The notes beneath the pieces were generated by a model. It was not told the DNA's origin, did not search any database, and saw nothing but the letters and a program-made list of their open reading frames with translations. A stretch of 11,375 nucleotides of DNA. It comes from Elusimicrobiota bacterium (GTDB taxonomy: Bacteria; Elusimicrobiota; Elusimicrobia; FEN-1173). The translations under genes and the position numbers were made by a program. This document shows, piece by piece, positions 8,010 through 11,375 of this stretch (position 1 is the first letter of the stretch; every line of letters starts with the position of its first letter). The DNA lies in contig PMLF01000155.1 in the NCBI GenBank assembly GCA_003158755.1, positions 1-11,375 of the forward strand, read 5' to 3'.

Positions 8010-8036
8010 TCGTAGGGGCGGGTCTGAGACCCGCCC
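8010..8036 (+). repeat. Palindromic REP-like repeat, copy C
   Basis: The unit TCGTAGGGG leads into a perfect 10-base inverted repeat: GGGCGGGTCT (8016-8025) against AGACCCGCCC (8027-8036), with one central base. It is in the same orientation as copy A and, like it, preceded by a T run. The CAACAA end seen in A and B is missing. It fills part of the 84-base gap between kdsA and the small membrane protein gene. It is not followed by a T-tract, so it is unlikely to be a terminator on the + strand. Confidence 0.8.
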
Positions 8037-8071
8037 AGGACCGGATTGAATATTTTGAGGAGACGAGAGCC

Positions 8072-8302
8072 ATGAAACAAGAAAAAACGCCGCTTTCATC
8101 CGTCAAGAGAGTTTCTGAACCCCGGCTACCGGCGCCCGAGCCCTGGCGCCCGACTTGGAAGTGGCACTTGAAATTACTGGCAGGCATTTATCTGGCGCTC
8201 ATCGTCGTTTACGTCGGAGTGTCGGCCCTGCTTTCCCGGCTCCCTCCGCCGTACGGTTTGCGCAGTATCCCGAAGGAAATCACTCCTTGGCTAAAAAAAT
8301 AA
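8072..8302 (+). CDS. Small single-pass membrane protein, unknown function
   Basis: This 76-residue protein is not one I recognise. GAGGAG (8056-8061) precedes the ATG at 8072 by 10 bases, which supports real translation. The N-terminal 34 residues are basic and proline/tryptophan-rich (PAPEPWRPTWKWH). One hydrophobic segment, LLAGIYLALIVVYVGVSALL, spans 35-54. The C-terminal tail of about 22 residues contains PPPYG and ends WLKK. Positive charges are denser before the helix, suggesting N-in, C-out. Its last 16 bases overlap the start of kdsD, whose ribosome site lies inside this gene. Translation of the two should be coupled. Context suggests a link to Kdo or LPS synthesis at the inner membrane, but no function can be assigned. 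Confidence 0.72.
   Translation: MKQEKTPLSSVKRVSEPRLPAPEPWRPTWKWHLKLLAGIYLALIVVYVGVSALLSRLPPPYGLRSIPKEITPWLKK
8273..8277 (+). promoter_or_regulatory. Shine-Dalgarno deciding the kdsD TTG start
   Basis: AAGGA lies 9 bases before the TTG at 8287. There is no ATG in the kdsD frame near the expected N-terminus, so this site picks out TTG as the start. Confidence 0.65.
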
Positions 8303-9273
8303 AATCGGACTCCCATTGGAAGTCCCGCGCGCGGCGGGTGTTGGAGATCGAGTCCCGCGCCGTGGCTTGCCTGGCGTCCCGGGTGGACGGATCGTTCCTG
8401 AAGGCCGCCCGCCTCATGGCGGCGGCCAAGGGCCGCGTCGTGGTCATGGGGATCGGCAAGTCCGGGTTGATCGGGCGGAAACTGGCCGCGACGCTTTCTT
8501 CGACGGGAACTCCTTCCTTTTTCGTCCATCCGACGGAGGGAATGCACGGCGATTTGGGGATGCTCACCTCGCGCGACGTGGTCCTGGCTCTCTCCCATTC
8601 CGGCGAGACGGAAGAGCTGAAAAACGTTTTGCCTTTCATCGCCGCCCGCCGGATTCCTCTGGTGGCCCTCACGGGCCGGCGGGATTCCGCCCTGGGCCGC
8701 GCCGCGGCCGTGACGGTGGACGTTTCCGTCGAGCGGGAGGCGTGTCCCTTCAATATCACGCCCACCGCGTCTACGACGGTCGCCCTCGCCGCCGGGGACG
8801 CCTTGGCGTTGCTCATCATGGAGATGCGGGGATTCACCGCCCACGACTTCGCCCGCCTACATCCGGCGGGGACCCTCGGAAAGCGCCTCACCATGACGGT
8901 GGGGGATCTCATGCACAAAGGATCCGAGAACCCAGTCATCCGCCAGGACCGTCCCGTTCGGGACGCCCTGGAAGTGATGACCCGAACTCGATTGGGCGCG
9001 GCCAGCGTGGTCGATTCCCGGGGCCGATTGGCGGGAGTTTTCACCGATGGCGACCTGCGTCGCGGTCTCCAAAAAGACCCCGGACTCCTTTCCCGTCCTT
9101 TAGGGGACGTCATGACCCGGCGCCCCCGAACCCTGCGCCCCGACGACATGGCTGTGGACGCCGCGCCTCTTTTCCGGCAGCTTCGGATCGACAATTTCCC
9201 CGTGGTGGAGAAGTCCGGCCGTCCCGTCGGAGTCCTGGACGAGAAAGATCTGCTCGACGAAGGTCTGGCGTGA
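8287..9273 (+). CDS. kdsD: Arabinose-5-phosphate isomerase (SIS plus two CBS domains)
   Basis: KdsD converts ribulose 5-phosphate to arabinose 5-phosphate, the first committed step to Kdo. From the TTG at 8287 the protein is 328 residues, the same length as E. coli KdsD. The SIS domain contains VVVMGIGKSGLIGRK (51-65), STGTPSFFVHP (72-82), HGDLGM (87-92) and ALSHSGETEE. Two CBS domains follow, about 205-262 (VGDLMH, GVFTDGDLRR) and 270-328 (VMTRRP to DLLDEGL). The open frame extends back to an ATG at 8155, but that part overlaps the small membrane gene and has no KdsD similarity. A GTG at 8338 would cut off the first conserved helix. The gene overlaps the small membrane gene by 16 bases and kdsC by GTGA. 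Confidence 0.94.
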   Translation: MAKKIKSDSHWKSRARRVLEIESRAVACLASRVDGSFLKAARLMAAAKGRVVVMGIGKSGLIGRKLAATLSSTGTPSFFVHPTEGMHGDLGMLTSRDVVLALSHSGETEELKNVLPFIAARRIPLVALTGRRDSALGRAAAVTVDVSVEREACPFNITPTASTTVALAAGDALALLIMEMRGFTAHDFARLHPAGTLGKRLTMTVGDLMHKGSENPVIRQDRPVRDALEVMTRTRLGAASVVDSRGRLAGVFTDGDLRRGLQKDPGLLSRPLGDVMTRRPRTLRPDDMAVDAAPLFRQLRIDNFPVVEKSGRPVGVLDEKDLLDEGLA

Positions 9274-9830
9274 AACTTTCCAAGAAAGAAATCGAGCGCC
9301 GTCTCAAGAAAATCCGGCTCCTGGCCATGGACGTCGACGGCGTCCTGACCGACGGTAAAATTATTTTGCTTGAATCCGGCGAAGAGGTGAAGGAGTGGAA
9401 CGTGAAGGACCGCATCGGGTTCTTCATGGTCCAACGCGCGTCCACCCCCTTCCATCTGGTTTGGATCACCGGCCGCAAATCAAAACAAGTGGAAGCCCGC
9501 GCCGCCGAGATCGACGCCGTCCTATTCCAGAATACCGATCACAAGGGGCGGGCTTTGGAGGAGACGGCGTCGAAATTCGGCCTCCGCCTGGAGGAAACTC
9601 TTTTCATCGGCGACGATTTGGTGGACCTGCCCGCCTTGGCCCGCGCCGGTTTGGCCGTCTGCCCGGCGGACGCCCACGAGGAGGTCCGGAAGGTTTGTCA
9701 CTGGGTCACCCGCTCTCCCGGTGGCCGCGGCGTGTTCCGCGAAGTGGCGGACGCGGTCCTCAAAGCCCATGGGGAGTGGAAGGCCGTCCTGGACCGGTTC
9801 CGGGATCCGGACCGCCGGCCGAATCCGTGA
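9270..9830 (+). CDS. kdsC: 3-deoxy-D-manno-octulosonate 8-phosphate phosphatase
   Basis: KdsC is a cytoplasmic HAD-superfamily phosphatase that releases Kdo from Kdo 8-phosphate. It has 186 residues (E. coli 188). Motif I is DVDGVLTDG (21-29), with nucleophile Asp21 and acid/base Asp23. Motif II is WITGRKS and motif IV is GDDLVD (114-119). A C-terminal stretch, SPGGRGVFREVADAVL, matches the family's conserved tail, which is known to act near a neighbouring subunit's active site in the tetramer. The start is the GTG at 9270, overlapping the kdsD stop (GTGA), with AAGG at 9260-9263 upstream. The stop overlaps lptC in the same way. Confidence 0.95.
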   Translation: MKLSKKEIERRLKKIRLLAMDVDGVLTDGKIILLESGEEVKEWNVKDRIGFFMVQRASTPFHLVWITGRKSKQVEARAAEIDAVLFQNTDHKGRALEETASKFGLRLEETLFIGDDLVDLPALARAGLAVCPADAHEEVRKVCHWVTRSPGGRGVFREVADAVLKAHGEWKAVLDRFRDPDRRPNP

Positions 9831-10414
9831 AAAAGTTTCTTAGGGGGGCGTCTTTTTTTTTCGCGGTGCTCCCGGCGTTGATCCTTCTTCCGGCGGCGGG
9901 TTGTCGCCGGGCCTCCCGGCCGCCCGCGGGCGTCGCCGCGACGGTGAAACCGTCCGTCCCCGACCAGGTCATCGCCCAGTTCACCGTCGATAATTACACG
10001 AAGGGCGAACACACCTGGAACCTGGAATCGCCCAAGGCTTTCGTGTTCGAGCCGGAGAAGCGAGTGGACCTGGACAATCCCCATATCCGATTTTTTGAGA
10101 AGGGAAAGCCCGGCGCGAAGATGGATGCGGGTAAGGGGAGTTACTTCACCGACACGGGGAACCTCCGGAGCTGGGACGGCGTCGTTTTGGTTTCCAGCGA
10201 CGGAGCCCGGGTGGAAAGTCCCTCCATGGATTATAACGCCTCTTTGGACAAAGTGACGTCGACCGCGGCCGTCACCGTGTATCGCATCGATTCGGTCCTG
10301 CGCGGCGTCGGTTGGGAGGCCAAGCCCGACCTTTCCCACGTGGTGGTGCACCATCAGAAGGTGGAATACGTGATGGAAGATAAATTTGAAAAGAAAGAGA
10401 AGAGTAAAAAGTAA
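9827..10414 (+). CDS. lptC: LPS export protein LptC, predicted lipoprotein form
   Basis: LptC receives LPS from the LptBFG transporter and passes it to LptA. The protein has 195 residues from the GTG at 9827, which overlaps the kdsC stop (GTGA). No good Shine-Dalgarno is visible, so coupling is likely. Residues 1-25 look like a lipoprotein signal peptide: K2, K3, R6, a hydrophobic core, then LPAAGC with Cys26 as the acylation site. E. coli LptC is instead held by an uncleaved transmembrane helix. The mature region has the LptC/OstA-type beta pattern (IAQFTVDNYTKGEHTWNLESPKAFVF, then YFTDTGNLRSWDGVVLVSSDGARVESPSMDY) and a lysine-rich tail. Individual similarity is modest, but the position between kdsC and lptA supports the call. 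Confidence 0.85.
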   Translation: MKKFLRGASFFFAVLPALILLPAAGCRRASRPPAGVAATVKPSVPDQVIAQFTVDNYTKGEHTWNLESPKAFVFEPEKRVDLDNPHIRFFEKGKPGAKMDAGKGSYFTDTGNLRSWDGVVLVSSDGARVESPSMDYNASLDKVTSTAAVTVYRIDSVLRGVGWEAKPDLSHVVVHHQKVEYVMEDKFEKKEKSKK

Positions 10415-10430
10415 GCGTTCAGCCCCCGCC

Positions 10431-10520
10431 GTCATTGCGAGGAGCGAAGCGACGAAGCAATCGCCTTGAAACAGGCTCAACTGCGATTGCTTCGTCGAAA
10501 AAACCTCTCCTCGCAATGAC
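10431..10520. repeat. 90-base imperfect palindrome, MITE/REP-like
   Basis: The outer arms GTCATTGCGAGGAG (10431-10444) and CTCCTCGCAATGAC (10507-10520) are perfect reverse complements. So are the inner arms GACGAAGCAATCGC (10451-10464) and GCGATTGCTTCGTC (10483-10496). Inside these, TTGA (10466-10469) can pair with TCAA (10477-10480). Between the arms the left side reads CGAAGC, while the right side has an unrelated A-rich stretch (10497-10506), so one half has decayed or been altered. Elements starting GTCATTGCGAGGAGCGAAGC are, as I recall, common dispersed repeats in many bacterial genomes. It fills most of the lptC-lptA gap. Confidence 0.88.
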
Positions 10521-10550
10521 CCCGTGAACGGAGGTGGAGTATTAAGGTAA

Positions 10551-10556
10551 AAGGAG
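10551..10556 (+). promoter_or_regulatory. Shine-Dalgarno deciding the lptA GTG start
   Basis: AAGGAG lies 5 bases before the GTG at 10562 and is the best ribosome site near the lptA start. It overlaps an 11-base stretch (10544-10554) that is complementary to part of the signal-peptide coding region. Confidence 0.65.
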
Positions 10557-10561
10557 TAAGT

Positions 10562-11236
10562 GTGGAACAACGACTCCATATGAAAACGTTTTTATTCCTT
10601 TTCACTTTTGCCTTTTACCTTTTACCTTTTTCCTTGTCTTCGGCGACGGTGGATAAGCCGAAGACGTATATCCAAGGCCGCCGGATGGAGATCCTCAAGA
10701 AGGGCGAAGCCACCGAATTTACGGGAGGCGTGACGTTGACTCGTGAAAACGACTTTATGTCCGCGGATCGCATGGTGAACTACGACAAGGAAGGAACCAC
10801 CCACGCGTGGGGGAACGTCTATTTGAAGCGCCGGGACCCCGTGAAAGGCGTCTTATGGGAAGCCTGGGGCGACGAGGGGATTTACGACTCCAATGTCTCG
10901 TCCGGAACTTTATGGGGGAAAGTCATCGGTGAAGTCCGCCAATCCACACCGACGGCGAAGCTCACCCGCGTATGGGCGGACCGCGCTTCGTATGATCCGA
11001 CGAACGGATCCTTGTCCTTCGTCGGTCCGCCGGCGACTTCAGGTTCTCGGTCTCGATTCATGCCGCCGTGGCCGGCGGGGGTCGATCCCCGCCCGCGCGT
11101 CGTGGAGACCGACGACGAAGGCGTTCGCGATTTGTGGGGGGACCATGTGACCTATTTCGAGGCCGACCGCCGCGTCATCGCCGAAGGGTCGGTGAGGGCC
11201 AATTGGAAAGGAGCGAAGAATGGCGCTGCGCGCTGA
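10562..11236 (+). CDS. lptA: LPS transport periplasmic bridge protein LptA (OstA-like)
   Basis: LptA forms the periplasmic bridge that carries LPS from LptC to LptD. The protein has 224 residues from the GTG at 10562, somewhat long for the family (E. coli 185). A start at the ATG at 10580 would give 218 but lacks a good ribosome site. A Sec signal peptide with a phenylalanine-rich core covers residues 1-28 (cleavage after S-S-A). The OstA-type beta strands follow: [40 protein letters not shown], typical of LptA. The C-terminal part contains a proline-rich insert ([19 protein letters not shown]) before the last beta repeats. It overlaps lptB by 17 bases, and lptC lies upstream across a repeat-filled gap. 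The signal-peptide core is encoded by a 7-base tandem repeat. Confidence 0.87.
   Translation: MEQRLHMKTFLFLFTFAFYLLPFSLSSATVDKPKTYIQGRRMEILKKGEATEFTGGVTLTRENDFMSADRMVNYDKEGTTHAWGNVYLKRRDPVKGVLWEAWGDEGIYDSNVSSGTLWGKVIGEVRQSTPTAKLTRVWADRASYDPTNGSLSFVGPPATSGSRSRFMPPWPAGVDPRPRVVETDDEGVRDLWGDHVTYFEADRRVIAEGSVRANWKGAKNGAAR
10599..10633 (+). repeat. Five imperfect 7-base tandem units (TTTTACC-like)
   Basis: Five consecutive heptamers are TTTTCAC, TTTTGCC, TTTTACC, TTTTACC and TTTTTCC. They lie within the lptA signal-peptide codons, about residues 13-24. Because 7 is not a multiple of 3, gain or loss of one unit would shift the frame. Confidence 0.85.
11208..11213 (+). promoter_or_regulatory. Shine-Dalgarno for lptB inside lptA
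   Basis: AAGGAG lies 6 bases before the ATG at 11220, within the last codons of lptA, consistent with coupled translation of the two. Confidence 0.7.
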
Positions 11237-11375
11237 AGGACTGAAAAAATCCTACGGTCGGCGGACGGTGGTCGACGGAGTGACCATCGAGGTCGACCCG
11301 GGGGAAATCGTCGGTCTCCTCGGTCCCAACGGCGCCGGAAAGACGACGTCGTTCTATATGATCGTCGGGCTGATC
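11220..11375 (+). CDS. lptB: LPS export ABC transporter ATPase LptB, 3'-truncated
   Basis: LptB is the cytoplasmic ATPase that powers LPS extraction by LptFG. Only the first 52 codons are present; the gene runs off the window. It starts [13 protein letters not shown] and has the Walker A motif GPNGAGKT at residues 35-42, followed by [10 protein letters not shown]. The TSFYMIVGL sequence after the P-loop is typical of LptB rather than generic ABC ATPases. The start overlaps the end of lptA by 17 bases. By analogy with similar clusters, rpoN may follow, but this cannot be seen. Confidence 0.93.
   Translation, partial: MALRAEGLKKSYGRRTVVDGVTIEVDPGEIVGLLGPNGAGKTTSFYMIVGLI

Noticed and set aside
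8004..8036. Copy C as an intrinsic terminator for kdsA.
   Set aside because: The T run precedes the stem on the + strand; on the - strand the stem is followed by A, not T. The same unit occurs in another gap, so a repeat explains it better.
8155..8286. The open frame extending kdsD upstream to an ATG at 8155.
   Set aside because: It overlaps the small membrane gene in another frame and has no KdsD similarity; the TTG at 8287 with AAGGA gives the family length.
9395..9826. The open frame extending lptC upstream through kdsC.
   Set aside because: It is a shadow of kdsC; the signal peptide and family match begin at the GTG at 9827.
10580..10582. ATG at 10580 as the lptA start.
   Set aside because: It gives a workable signal peptide, but the AAGGAG site is correctly spaced for the GTG at 10562; kept only as an alternative.

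Overview
The window comes from a GC-rich (about 60% by eye), diderm (Gram-negative-type) bacterium. It encodes all four CMP-Kdo biosynthesis enzymes and the start of the Lpt lipopolysaccharide-export machinery. The order kdsB-pyrG-...-kdsA-...-kdsD-kdsC-lptC-lptA-lptB resembles the arrangement I recall from Geobacter-type deltaproteobacteria and some other diderm phyla. The sequence alone does not fix the phylum. All recognisable genes are on the + strand.

Layout. (1) 1-1109 is the end of an arsenic-resistance operon: the C-terminal two thirds of an Acr3 arsenite efflux permease, overlapping by ATGA a thioredoxin-linked arsenate reductase. (2) 1155-2477 is a Pif1/RecD-like DNA helicase, unrelated to its neighbours and followed by a likely intrinsic terminator. 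(3) From 2509 a consensus TATAAT box sits so that transcription would begin on the GTG start codon of a heptose-7-phosphate kinase gene. This opens hldA-kdsB-pyrG, joined by ATGA overlaps. (4) A 214-base gap (5852-6065) holds two facing copies of a palindromic repeat. (5) 6066-7987 encodes a secreted SurA-N-like/DsbA-like fusion coupled to kdsA. (6) An 84-base gap holds a third copy of the repeat. (7) 8072-10414 encodes a 76-residue single-pass membrane protein, kdsD (TTG start), kdsC and lptC, all overlapping. (8) A 147-base gap holds a 90-base imperfect palindrome of a different family. (9) 10562-11375 is lptA overlapping lptB, which runs off the window.

How the genes work together. KdsD makes arabinose 5-phosphate, KdsA condenses it with phosphoenolpyruvate, KdsC removes the phosphate, and KdsB activates Kdo with CTP supplied by PyrG. 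HldA phosphorylates heptose for the inner core. LptC, LptA and LptB are the bridge and ATPase of LPS export. The SurA-N/DsbA-like protein is the least expected member. In E. coli both SurA and DsbA are needed to assemble LptD, so a role in LptD folding is an attractive but untested idea.

I found no RNA genes, CRISPR arrays, complete insertion sequences or phage genes. Most of the window is conserved housekeeping sequence. The points worth a second look are the three repeat-filled gaps (with a compensatory base-pair change between copies), the apparent leaderless promoter at 2509-2521, the SurA-N/DsbA fusion, the small membrane protein, and the 7-base tandem repeat in the lptA signal-peptide region.
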